Below are positions 37,311 to 47,819 of a DNA stretch of 64,000 nt, one piece after another; position 1 is the stretch's first letter, and each line of letters opens with the position of its first letter. Origin of the DNA: Cephalopachus bancanus (lineage: Eukaryota; Chordata; Mammalia; Primates; Tarsiidae); the NCBI GenBank assembly GCA_027257055.1, contig JAPVLO010000405.1:124001-188000 (forward strand), read 5' to 3'. Made by a program: the position numbers and the translations under genes. The notes beneath the pieces were generated by a model. It saw nothing but the letters and a program-made list of their open reading frames with translations. It was not told the DNA's origin and ran no database searches.

Positions 37311-37918
37311 GCAGTAGTAGGCAAAATTTTAGGAATGATTCTAATGTCCTTCATGCTTGTATAATCTTCTCCTCTTTAAGTTTGGTTGGAGTCTGTGAAT
37401 ATGATGGAATATCATTCCTGTGGTTATGTTCATTATATGACAATAGAGATGGGCCCAATCTAATCACAAAACCCCATATAAGTAGAGAATTTTCTTTAGA
37501 TGGTTACATTATGGTGAAGTTATAGAGATTCAGATGGTAAGGACTTGATGTGCTATTTAGACTTTGAGGGCTGAGGAGACGATGCATATATAAGGCAAGA
37601 GAGCAGACTACAGAAGCTGAGAATGACTACTAGTCAACAGCTGGCAAGGAACTGGGTACTTCAATCCTGCAACCACATGGAACTGAATTCTGCATCAATT
37701 TGAATGAGCTTGAAAACACATTCTCCCTATTCTTCCCTCCAGTTAAGAGCCCAGCCCCAATCAACACTTTGCTTTTGGCTTTCTAAGATCCCAAACAGTA
37801 AACTCAGCCCAGATTGTCAGAACTTCTGACCTAAAACACTGTGAGCTAATAATGGGTGCTGTTTTAAGCCATTATGATTGTGGTAATTGGTTATGTTATC
37901 AATAGAAAACTGCTACAT
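37311..37918 (+). mobile_element. MLT1-type (ERVL-MaLR) LTR
   Basis: TGGAACTGAATTCTGCATCA, AGCCCAGCCCCAATCAACAC, GACCTAAAACACTGTGAGCT and the end GTTTTAAGCCATTATGATTG, then ATCAATAGAAAACTGCTACA. Plus strand. Solo LTR; no internal sequence identified. Confidence 0.85.
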
Positions 37919-38350
37919 ACATAGAGAAAATGTGGTTTAATCCTTACAACTAAATACTACTCAGCAATAAAAAAATGAATTATTGATACACCCAATAAAA
38001 TGGAAGAATCTCAAAATAATTATGCTAAGTGAAAGAAGTTAGATAAAAAATTTTTTAAAAAGAGTATCTGCTGCATAGTTTCATCTATGTAAAATCCTAG
38101 AAAATGTACATAAGTCTAGTACAAAAAGCTGATTAGTGATTGTGTAGAGATGGGATAGGAAGGTGCAATTAAGGAGAGATGAATTATAAAGAGTGATGAG
38201 AAAATTTTGAGTGGTGATGACAATGTTTATTATTGTGTTTGTGATGGTGGTTTCACAGTTGCACACATTGTTAAACTGGATATTTTAGATACGTGAAATT
38301 TATTGAATATCAATTATACCTCATAGAGCTCTAAGAATATTAAAAATAGG

Positions 38351-38889
38351 CCTCGTAGACAACTGTAGAAAAGAAGCCCAAGAAATATTTTCATTCAAGA
38401 AGTGAAGAATGCAAGAAGCAGGTTAGAAAATTTAATCTCTAGTTCTGTTAAGTTGACAAAATAAATTGTGTGCATTAATATATCTGAAACTTCTAGGAAA
38501 AGAATTTTTAAAAGCTCAGCTATCTAGAGAACAAAATTCTTGCTACGGAGCTCTGCTGCACTGGCACATGTTAGCTGCCTACTATCTAGTAACTACATTA
38601 TGTTCACTACCGAGAGTTAGGAAATGAACCAAAATTTAATCAAGACAGAGTTGCTGCTCTCCATTTCTCATATTGTTTAGTGATCTGTAAGTTATCTGTT
38701 TCTCTAAACTTCTGCATCGCTTTCTTTTTGCTTCACAGCTCTCAGTGTTTGACTGTATACTGTGGTTTGCTACTGGTTTCTTGTCGGAGTCTTGTGTATT
38801 CTATTAAATTCAATTTAAATTCAAAGGTACTTGAAAGTCAAGAGTCAGTTCATTCATTCATGTGAATCACGCATCATGAAATGAACAAA
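38351..38889. other. Unannotated sequence
   Basis: Nothing recognised. Confidence 0.45.
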
Positions 38890-39066
38890 CACATTGAAAG
38901 AATCTCCAAAAAAAAAAAATTCATGGAAGCCGAACGCAGCCTCTCACGACAGTACTAGCTGGTACGCTGATGCAGATGGGTTCCTAGAACATTTACACAT
39001 TTTGCCTGCCCTGCAAACATATTTCTGGGTTTTTTTTGGGGGGGGGTCCCCCTCTTATGTAATCCA
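38890..39066 (+). mobile_element. Possible mariner-end fragment
   Basis: The end TTTTTTTTGGGGGGGGG at 39032 followed by TCCCCCTCTTATGTA resembles the right terminal repeat of the three mariners in this window (copy 3 ends TTTTTTTTGAGTTCCCTC). The left boundary is uncertain. Confidence 0.3.
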
Positions 39067-39084
39067 CTACTTAGACCAGATGCT

Positions 39085-39570
39085 GAGAAAACACATATGA
39101 ACAAGACATTATTCCTGTCACCCACAGCTTCTGGTCTAATAGGAAAGATAGGCACATAATAAACATAATAAAACAGCTCATGTGAACCTTGTAATATGGT
39201 AACATGAAGAAAAGGGTGATAAAGTCTTCCTGAGGCAGTAGGTGGCAATTGATTCAAATCTTGAATAACGGGTAGGAGATCATGAAGTAAGAAAAAAATG
39301 AAAAGACCTTCCCTATAAAGGAGAGAAGATACTAAGCATGGGGGCATGACAGGGTAGTACTATTTGGAAAACAGATCCTTTTGACTTGGCCAGAAAGGTA
39401 GAGAAAGGTCAGCTGTTGCCAGACCTTTGTAAGACATCTGGTCTATACTTTGTGAACAAAAAGAGGTCATGAAAATTACTGAGTCATATAAGTAAATTAG
39501 ATTTGTCTGGATAATGAATATGTGAAGGAATAATCTCTGTCTACATGCAGAAATAATGATTCAATAATCA
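39085..39570 (-). mobile_element. L2 LINE remnant, antisense
   Basis: CACAGCTTCTGGTCTAATAG, GTCTTCCTGAGGCAGTAGGT, and AAGAGGTCATGAAAATTACT with TAAATTAGATTTGTCTGGAT follow the complement of L2 in order. Diverged. Confidence 0.5.
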
Positions 39571-39918
39571 TTGAATCGCTAGTGATTTAGATATTTTTAT
39601 TGAATTAATACTCAATAGGATAGAACTTTAAGAATTTAAAGGCTCTGTCAAGGTGCTGCTTTGCATTGCATTATCCCACAGAAGATATTTGATATTGGGG
39701 ATGCATTGATTTGGGCATAAAATATTGTTAATATGGCCAAAACCACAGTTTTCTTGTAAATTCAGTTGGCAAAGGATTTTGTGCTGTGGCTGCCTGCTCA
39801 GTGAAGCAGTTTGCAACTGTATCTGCTATTTTAAAAAGATGTTTATGTGTTAGAAGAGTGTGGTTGTATCTGTATCAAATTTTAACTTTACATTTAAGTT
39901 ATCAAAGTGCTGTTTCTC
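39571..39918. other. Unannotated sequence
   Basis: Nothing recognised left of the hairpin. Confidence 0.4.
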
Positions 39919-39972
39919 TATAACCGAGCTTCACTGGGACACATTTCAGTGTCCCAGTGAAGCTCGGTTATA
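39919..39972. repeat. Perfect 24-bp inverted repeat (hairpin, 6-base loop)
   Basis: The arm 39919-39942 (TATAACCGAGCTTCACTG then GGACAC) is the exact complement of 39949-39972, with loop ATTTCA. The right arm, read from 39956 as AGTGAAGCTCGGTTATAA, resembles the terminal repeat of Tigger/pogo-type DNA transposons. The pair may be two such ends head to head, or a new palindrome. Confidence 0.95.
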
Positions 39973-40469
39973 ATTCTTATGATAAGAAGGTTATCGGATG
40001 GTCCCAAAACACTCTGGTTGTCTTTGTTTGGCCTAAGTATTATTCCTTAATGTTTTATAATCATAAACTACAACATGAGTGTACTTGTTCCTCACATTTC
40101 TCAGTGCCAGTGTTTTTTAGAAGGGTCACTTTTTTGAGGGCTGTTATTGCATCATTTCTGAATTGTGATTTTTCTCCTACTTCCTAGTTGTAACAGTAGA
40201 TGAATAATAGTAACAATAAAGATAAATAAACACCCTCTAAATTAACTTAACTTTATACCCCATTCTTGATTATCTTTCAAAACCATCTACCAGTTGAGTT
40301 TATATTTAAGATATATGACTCCAGACCAAAAAAATTGATTTTGGTTCCTGACTATTAGTGGTGACTATGTAATATATTATTGAAGCATTTTCTGAGATCT
40401 TTCTCCTCTCTGCTAAGTGTTGGGAGGGCAATTGCTTATTCTTCCCCTTGTTAAGATGATTATGTTGTT
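39973..40469. other. Unannotated sequence right of the hairpin
   Basis: Possibly part of a decayed DNA transposon (ATAATTCTTATGATAAGAAG, GGTTATCGGATGGTCCCAAA), but I cannot confirm a family. Confidence 0.3.
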
Positions 40470-41110
40470 TAGTGGAAAAGGATTAGATTGGGATGCAGAA
40501 GACATAGTCTAATTTCAACTTCAAAGTTTACTTACTACATAATCTGTGATGGTTAATTTTATGTGTCAACTTGACTAGGCTAATAGATGCCCAGCTAGCC
40601 AGTAAAATATGATTTCTGGGTGTGTCTGTGAATTTGCTTCCAGAAGAGGTTAGCATTTGAGTCAATAAACTGAGCAAAGATGCTCCTTCCTCACCATTGT
40701 GGGTGGGTACCATCTAATCTGTTGAGGTCTTGCATAGAGTAAAAAGATGAGGAAGGGCAAATTTATTCTCTTTCTTCTTTAGCGAAGACATCCATGTTTC
40801 CCTGTCCTTGAGCAGTAGAACTTCTGACTCTTGAGGTTTCAGATTCTGGGACTTAACACCAGTGTCAGACCCCCATCCCTGACCTGGTTCTCAAGTCTTA
40901 GGACTTGGACTAAATTATAACACCAACCTTCCTGATTCTTTTGTTTCTCAGTCTCCATAATCACATGAGCCAATTCCCATAATAGATTTCTTTTAATATA
41001 TCTATATATATCCTATTGGTTCTGTTTCTCTGGAGAACCTTGACTAATACATTTTATAAGCCAAGACTTAATCTCACTGTTTTAGTCTCCCTATATTCTT
41101 TATTTCTTAG
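40470..41110 (+). repeat. MIR SINE split by an MLT2 LTR
   Basis: The left part 40470-40544 (AAAGGATTAGATTGGGATGC, then ACTTACTACATAATC) and right part 41052-41110 (AAGCCAAGACTTAATCTCAC, TGTTTTAGTCTCCCTAT) join into a MIR body. Confidence 0.55.
40545..41051 (+). mobile_element. MLT2-type (ERVL) solo LTR
   Basis: Complete: begins TGTGATGGTTAATTTTATG, passes through CCAGCTAGCCAGTAAAATAT, CAGAAGAGGTTAGCATTTGA, CATAATCACATGAGCCAATT, and ends CTATTGGTTCTGTTTCTCTG then GACTAATACA. No attached viral genes. Confidence 0.9.
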
Positions 41111-41695
41111 TGCTATGTTATCTCAAGTTGGATCTCTGAAACTTGCTTGATGAACTGACTCTTTAGAGAGATCTTGAAATAGAGAAAGACTTCAGGAAAG
41201 AATTTGAAAAACAGTAGTAATTTCTGGAAGATAGGGTAGCAAGGAAGATAAGGAGGCATGAAACTCAGGGAATCCATGAGAGCTAGAGATGCACAAGAAA
41301 ATCTAGGGCCCCAAAGAACATGAGCTTGGTTTTGTTAAAAGAAAACATTGGGGATTATCTAAAATAATAATAAGCTAATAAAAGGATAAATGTCAGATGG
41401 AAAGAGCTTTAAAATATTCGATGTAGTAGACTCTGGAGAATGAGGGGACATAAAGAAGTAATGCAGTGAAGTAACTGATGGAAAAGATTTTTTGTTTTGT
41501 GGAAAATAGACTAGGATGAATCACAAGCTATAGACTAGACTTGGCTTATTTACTTGGAGTCTGCGAAAACAGCTTAGGGCTATTTAGTGTGAAACACCCT
41601 TGGAAAAGTACACATAGATAACCATTTTGTTTGATAAACTATACTCTGCTTTTGCTCTGAGATTCTCAGCGTTAGAGCAGAAAAATGTTTGTTTA
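41111..41695. other. Unannotated sequence
   Basis: Nothing recognised. Confidence 0.45.
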
Positions 41696-41820
41696 GAGAT
41701 TTAAAAACATTTTAATAGACTTTATTTTTTAGAGCAGTTTTAGGTTTATTAGAAAAAATTTGCAGAACTACAGAGAGTTCCCATATACTCCTCTTTTCCT
41801 TGTACACAATTTCCCTTATT

Positions 41821-41894
41821 TTTTTTAAGTAGGGAATGTCTTCCTCCCTCCCTCCCTCTCTCCTCTTTTCCTCCTCCTCCTCCTCCTCCTCCTC

Positions 41895-41942
<48 letters not shown>

Positions 41943-42764
41943 CTTACAGGAAAAGATAAATCCTTGGGCTCTGCTCTGTTTAGACTGAGTCAACCCATTA
42001 TCAGTGTTTGGAAATGTCTTTCAGTTGGTCAGGATTTAACTCACAGGTGGTTCTCAAGATGTGTGAGTGCGTCAAAAATTACACTGGTCAGTGCCAACCA
42101 CACCCCTCAACCAAGGCACACTGGGAAGAAATACTGATCTAAGCTTCTGGGATCATCTTCCCCGGGTAGGTCATATATTTGCACAGCATTATCTATTTCA
42201 TAGGAAATGGAGGCCCAAGGAGGCTAAGAAGCCCCCAGACATATTCGTTGAATATCAAAAGACTGAAGATCCCAGGATGAATTCCACACAGAAGCACTCA
42301 CCTCTCCAGGTTTCTTAATACTGGAAAGCTCATGTGGATCATGGTAATTTGCTTCTGAAATTCCAGGACTCATTAGAAGAGCATTTGCAACAGTTATGAG
42401 TGTGAGGGTCTCTTTCTCCTTCATTGAAATAGTCTGGTTTGATGCTTCTGGTGACAAACTTGGCTGTGTTTGTTGCTGCTGCTGCCCTCATTTAACACAC
42501 TGATTCTGGAGCCAAGACTTTATTGCTGACTCATCAAGGTGGAACTTTGAAGCCAATTCCTGTATGGTAACCCAATTTGGGCACATGGTCTTTTCCAGAA
42601 TTTCTCTCAGTGCTCTGGGTTGTTCCAGACTAAAGCATGCATGGTGTTGATGAACATTCTTTGGCTTTGCTGCAGAGGGGATGGACTTGATACTTGTCAT
42701 GGTACCCTTTAAAAGTGCAGTGATTATATCAGCTACATGCTGTGGAGCTCCTGAGCATGGTCTC
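41821..42764 (-). pseudogene. LEUTX: LEUTX processed pseudogene (paired-like homeobox)
   Basis: LEUTX is a fast-evolving eutherian paired-like homeobox transcription factor, active when the early embryo genome switches on. On the minus strand one frame runs from 42766 to 42107 (220 codons) with no frameshift. The homeodomain spans codons 38-97 (about 42655-42476): FSLEQPRALREILEKTM, WVTIQELASKFHLDES, IKSWLQNQCVK. At helix-3 positions, W48 and N51 are kept, while F49 is L, R53 is C and position 50 is Q. The W56 codon is a stop (TGA, 42488). The C-terminal half follows in frame: SPGISEANYHD (about 42370), IQRICLGAS, a TAG stop (42224), then IYDLPGEDD and QYFFPVCLG, stop 42107. The intron that splits the homeobox in paired-class genes is absent. 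The copy is flanked by AATTTCCCTTATT (41808) and AATTTCCCCTATT (42765), with a short poly(A) complement at 41819-41826. It is a non-functional retrocopy. Identity rests on recalled human LEUTX features; a sister gene is the only alternative. Confidence 0.88.
41841..41944. repeat. TCCC / TCC / TC microsatellite
   Basis: A pyrimidine-only tract of about 100 bases in three zones (TCCC, then TCC, then TC repeats), lying in the 3' UTR part of the LEUTX retrocopy next to its poly(A) end. Confidence 0.95.
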
Positions 42765-44449
42765 AATTTCCCCTATTATTAACATCTTGCATAAGTGTGG
42801 AATATTTGCTACAATTAATGAACCAATATTGATGATTATTAACTAAAGTACAAAGTTGATTTTAGGGTTCACTCTTTGTGTTGTGTGTGTATGGGTTTTG
42901 ACAAATGCATGACATGTATCCACCATTACAGTATAATATCAAATACTTTCATGGTCCTAAAAGCCCCTATGCTCCATCTATTTATCCTACTCTTCCTTTT
43001 CCTGGGCCTCTGGCAACAATGTTTTTGGTTTTTTTTTTTCCTCTCTCTCTAGTTATGTCATATAGTTGGAATTATATAGTATATATAATAAAAGATTGGC
43101 TTCTTTTACTTCGTAATGTACATTTAAGTTTCCCCTGTGTCTTTTAATGTATTGATAACTATTTTCTTGTTACTGCTAAATAATATTCCATTGTCTGTAT
43201 GTACCAAGGTCTATCCACTCACCCACTGAAGGACATCTTGGTTGTTTCCAAGTTTTATCAATTAGGAATAAAGTTGTTATAAACATTTGTGTGCAGGTTT
43301 TGTATGAACCTAAGTTTTCAAATTACTGGGTAAATGTTAAGAAATGTGATTGCTGGGTTTTATTGGTAAAAATATATTTAGTTTTGTAAGAAACTTCCAA
43401 ATTGTCTTCCAATGTGATAATACTGCTTTTTTATTTCTACCAACAATGAAAGAGAGTTCTTGTTCCGGCACCATATATTCTCATCAGTGTTTGGATTTTA
43501 GTAATTCTATAGATGTATAGTGGCATCTTATTGTTGTTTTATTTGCAGTTCCTTAGAGATGTATGATGTTGAACATCTTTTTTTTTGCTTATTTTGACAT
43601 CTGTAAGTCTCTGGTAAGACAGCTCTTTTGCCATTTTAAATTGAGCAAAGTTGTTTTCCTCTTGTTGACTTTTAGAGGTTTTTTGTATATTTTAAACATA
43701 AAGTTTTTTTTTTATCAGTTATGTGTTTTGCAAAGATTTTTCTCCCAGTCAGTGATCTGTCTTTTCATTCTCCTAACAGTAGAATTTGCAAAGAAGAAGT
43801 TTTTAATTTTAATGAAGTTCAACTTATAAATATTTTCTGATGATAGTGTTTTTGTTGTATTTAAAAACTCATTGCCAAACTTGAGGTTACCTCACTTTTC
43901 TTGTATGTTTTCTTTTAGAAGTTTTAAAGTTTGTGTTTTATATTTGGGTATATGATCCATTTTGAGTAAATTTTGTGAAAGGTATTAAAATTTAAAAATT
44001 CTTTATATATTTAGAGGGTAAAAGTTCTGATTTCTTACATGCATATATTGCATAGTGTTAAAATCTGGGCTTTTAGTGTTTCCATAACCTGAATAGTGAA
44101 GATTGTACCCAGTAGGTAAGTTTTCAGATTCTATTTTTTTTGTTGTTATGTTGATATTCAGTTGTTCCAGCTCCATTTATTGAAAAGACTGTCCTTTGCT
44201 TCTTTGTCAAATCAGTTGACTATATTTGTAGGTCTATTTTTTGGACTCTCTGTCCTGTTCCATTTATCTTTTTATCAGTTTTTTCCAGTACCATACTGCC
44301 TTTATAGTTATAACTTCATAGCATGTCTTGAAGTCAGATAGTATCAGTACTCCAACTTTTTTCTGCTTTAGTCTTGTGTTGGTTATTCTGGTTTATTTGC
44401 TTTTCCATAGAAACTTTAGAATCAGCTTGTTAGAAGCCAGTTTTTCTAA

Positions 44450-44645
44450 AGAAAAAAGGCAAGCATCAGTACCAGATTCAGATATGGCAGAGATTTTAGA
44501 ATTATCAGACTGGGAATTTAAAATAACTATGATTAGTAAACTAAGAGCTCCAACGGAGAGAGTGGACAACATACAAGAACAGGTATATAATGTAAGCAAT
44601 GAGACAGAGGAAAAAACAAAACAAAACAAATGTGTATTATAAACC
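44450..44645 (+). mobile_element. L1M ORF1-like fragment
   Basis: ACTGGGAATTTAAAATAACT then GTGGACAACATACAAGAACA resembles the ORF1 coiled-coil end of old L1/HAL1 elements, plus strand. Confidence 0.5.
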
Positions 44646-44856
44646 CAAGTAGGTTGTAAAACCCAAGGGTTTTATTCCAGGTATGCAAGGATGGTTCAAT
44701 ATATGCATAAATAAATGTGATTCACCATGCAAGCAGAATTAAGGTAAAACCATATGATCAACTCAATTGATACAGAAAAAGTATTTAACAAAATTCAGTG
44801 TTACTTTATGATAAAAAATCCTCAACAAATTAGACATAGAAAGAACATAGCTCAGG

Positions 44857-45140
44857 GCCAGGTTCAGTGGCTCAGCCTGTAATCCCAGCACTTTGGGAGG
44901 CTGAAGTGAGTGGATTGCCTGAGCCTATGGATTTGAGACCTGCCTGGGAAACCTGGTGAGACCTTGTCTCTACAATAAATCAAAAATTAGCCAGGCGTGA
45001 TAGTGTGTGCATGTAGTTCCAGCTACTTGGAAGGCTGAGAGGGAAGGATCGCCAGAGCGCAGCAGGTTGAGGCTGTGGTGGCCAGGAGCATGCCACTGCA
45101 CTCCAGTCTGGGTGACAAAGTGAGAGTCCAACTCAAATAA
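44857..45140 (+). mobile_element. Full-length Alu, lineage-specific type
   Basis: Starts GGCCAGGTTCAGTGGCTCAG and has the variant right arm GGCTGTGGTGGCCAGGAGCA. Duplication AGAAAGAACATA (44840) and AGAAAGAATATA (45147). Confidence 0.9.
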
Positions 45141-46507
45141 AAAAAAAGAAAGAATATACCTCAACATAATAAAAAATTGAATTCATATATGACAAACCAA
45201 TAGCCAATATAATACTGAATGGGGAAAAGTTGAAAGCATTCCCTTTATAAACATGAACAAGATGCCCACTTTCATAATGCTTATTTAGCACAGTACTGGA
45301 AGTCCTTGCAAGAGCAATCAAGCAAGAGAAAAAAATAAATGACATCCAAACTGGAAAAGAGGAAGTCAAATTATATCTGTTGATGATATGATCTTATACT
45401 AGAAAAACCTAAAGAGTCCTCCAAAAAACTCTTAGATTTCAGAAATGAATTCAGTAAAGTTTCAGGACTCAAAGTCAACTTACAAAAATAAGTAGCATTT
45501 CTATAAACCAATAATAACAAGCTGAGAATCAAATTAAGAAGTCAATCCAATTTACAACAACTACCAAAAAAAAAAAAAAAACCCAAAATAAAACAAACAA
45601 CAAAAAGGCAGCCTAGGACTATATTTAACGGAGGAAATGAAAGATCTACAAGGAAAACTACAAAACACTGATGAAAGAAATTGCAGATGACAAAAACAAA
45701 TAGAAAAACAACCCAAGCCCATAGATTACAAGTATCAATATTGTTAAAATGACCATACTGCCCAAAGTAATCTACAGATTTATTGCAATTCCTGTCAAGA
45801 TACCAACATAATATTTCACAGAATTAGAAAAAAAATCTTAAAATTCTTAGAAACAAAGAAGAGCCTGAATATCTAAAACAGTCTTAAGCAAAAAGAACAA
45901 AACCGAAGGCATTGTATTATCTGACTTCAAATTATGCTTCAAGTTTATAGTAATCAAAACAGCATGGCACTGGTATAAAAATAGAAACATAGATCAATGG
46001 AACAGAATAGAGAACCTGAAAATAAAGCTGCATACCTGCAACCAACTGTTCTTTGACAAAGTTGACAAAAACATACACTTGGGAAAGGCATCCTTTTTAA
46101 TAAATGGTGCTGAGTGAATTGGATTGCCATATGCAGAAGAATGAAATGGACCCTTATCTCTCACTATATGAAAAATCCACTTAAGACGGATGAAATGCAA
46201 GACCTGAAACTATTAAAATATGAGAAGAAAACCTAGGAAAAACTCTTCTGGACATTGGTCTAGGAAGATCATTCATGAGTAAGACTTCAGAGTAAATGTA
46301 ACAAAAGCAAAAATAGACAAAAGGGACTTAATTAAACCAAAAAGCTTCTGCACAGAAAAAGAAATAATCAGTAGGTTGAATGGACAACCTGCAAAATGGG
46401 AGAAGATATCTGCAAACTCTGCAGTCAACAAGGGACTAGTATCCAGAATCTACAAGGAACTCAAACACCTCAACAAAATAACCCCCAAATAACCCATTAA
46501 AAATGGG

Positions 46508-46735
46508 CCCGCGGGTTCGAGACCTGCCTGGGCAACTTGGCGAGACCTCATCTCTGTAATAAATCAAAAATTAGCTGGGCGTGGTAGCACGCGCCTGTAG
46601 TTCCAGCTACTTGGAAGGCTGAGGCGGAAGGATCACCGGAGCCCAGCATGTCGAGGCTGCGGTGGCCGGGAGCGGCCACTGCACTCCAGTCTGGGCGACA
46701 GAGTGAGACTCCAACTCAAAAAAAAAAACAAATAA
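46508..46735 (+). mobile_element. Alu, 5'-truncated, lineage-specific type
   Basis: Begins at CCGCGGGTTCGAGACCTGCC, which includes an intact B-box-like GGTTCGAGACC. Right arm GGCTGCGGTGGCCGGGAGCG. Duplication AAAAATGGG on both sides. Confidence 0.9.
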
Positions 46736-47339
46736 AAAAAATGGGTAAAGGACATGAACAGACATTTTTCATAAGAAGCCAAATGACCAATAAGCTTATG
46801 AAAAAATGTTCGGCATCACTAACCATCAGAGAAATGCAAATTAAAACTGTGATGAGATACTATCTTACACTGGCCAGAATGACTATCATTAAAGTAAAAA
46901 AAAAAAAACAACCCAAAACAGATATTGGTGAAGATGCAGAGAGAAGGAAACACTAATACACTGTTGGTGGGAATGTAAGTTAGCACAACCTCTATAGAAA
47001 ACAGTATGAAGTTTTCTCAAAGAACTAAAATAGAAGTATCTTAAGTTGAATAACTCAGAAGCAGAAAGTCAAATACTGCATCTTCTCACTTATCAGTGAA
47101 TGCTAAATAATGTGTACACATGGCTACAGAGAGGGGAATAATAGACACTGGAGACTTGGAAGGGTAGGAAAGTGGAAAGGGCTTGATAAATTACTTAAGG
47201 GGTACAATGTACACTATTTGGATGATGGTAACACTAAAAGTCCAGACTTTGCCACTATGCAATGTATCCATGTAACAATACTGCACTTGTACTCTCTAAA
47301 TCGATACAAATAGAAAAGAAAAAGTTAAAGTTAAGAAAA

Positions 47340-47495
47340 AGACATGTTAATGCTAATCATTTGAGAGCTGAAGTACCTATATTAATTTTGGACAAAATAA
47401 ATTACAGTACAAAAAAAAATCAGGGATAAAGAAGGGTATTACATAATGATAAAGGGGTCAAGTCTTTAAGAGAAAATAATTCATAATGTGTATGG
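47340..47495 (+). mobile_element. Old L1 ORF2 endonuclease fragment
   Basis: TATTAATTTTGGACAAAATA then AAGAAGGGTATTACATAATG and GATAAAGGGGTCAAGTCTTT match the L1M endonuclease region. Confidence 0.6.
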
Positions 47496-47584
47496 TTAGA
47501 GATTTTAATATATATTTTATATTTTGATAATGACTGGCCAATATATTGAAATTAGCATGGGACTGCTAACCAGAAATTAAAAAA

Positions 47585-47818
47585 AAATTTTTTTTGAGTT
47601 GAGGCATCTCACTCTGTCTAGGCTTAGGCAATCCTTCTTCCTCACCTTCCCAAGTAGATATGACTACAGGCATGCGCTATTTTTTTTAACTTTTTTTTGT
47701 AGAGGCAAGGTCTTACTATGTTGCCCAGGCTGGTCTTGAATTCCTGAGCTCAAGCAATCCCCCAATCTCGACCTCCTGAAGTGCTGGGATTACAGGCAGG
47801 AGCCACCACAATGGGCCA
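47585..47818 (-). mobile_element. Old Alu, minus strand, partly deleted
   Basis: CACTCTGTCTAGGCTTAGGC (shortened right arm) and TATGTTGCCCAGGCTGGTCT with GTGCTGGGATTACAGGCAGG (left arm). Confidence 0.85.
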
Positions 47819-47819
47819 A

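Larger units (their letters stand above)
35600..38350 (+). mobile_element. Old L1M LINE, split three times
   Basis: ORF2 remnants run in order on the plus strand: TTTATGTGGAAGCCAAAGTA (35655), TTTTCAACAAATGGTGCTGA (35890), AAATTAAAAGGCAAGTCTCA (36713), GAAAAGATGCTCAAAATCAT (36958). The 3' UTR is at 37919-38350 (GAATTATTGATACACCCAAT, TCATCTATGTAAAATCCTAG). Interruptions are an AluJ (36110), another L1M 3' end (36497) and an MLT1 LTR (37311). Confidence 0.75.
41700..44440 (-). mobile_element. Old L1M LINE, split by a processed pseudogene
   Basis: Part one, 41700-41820, is the complement of the L1M 3' UTR (AGAGCAGTTTTAGGTTTATT, ACAGAGAGTTCCCATATACT). Part two, 42765-44440, continues through the rest of the 3' UTR (GACAAATGCATGACATGTAT) into ORF2 (GTGATTGCTGGGTTTTATTG, AGTGATCTGTCTTTTCATTC, TTATTGAAAAGACTGTCCTT). 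It is 5'-truncated near 44440. Confidence 0.8.
44655..47330 (+). mobile_element. Primate L1, 5'-truncated, with two Alus
   Basis: Begins in the RT (TTCCAGGTATGCAAGGATGG, the IPGMQGW motif), passes through AAAAGTATTTAACAAAATTC, GTTGATGATATGATCTTATA (ADDMIL) and ACCAACTGTTCTTTGACAAA, to the ORF2 end and 3' UTR (GATGATGGTAACACTAAAAG, TATCCATGTAACAATACTGC). Frames are broken throughout. Alus are at 44857 and 46508. Confidence 0.85.

Noticed and set aside
41712..41993. 93-codon frame with R/E repeats
   Set aside because: It translates the pyrimidine microsatellite in the LEUTX retrocopy's 3' end, not a protein.
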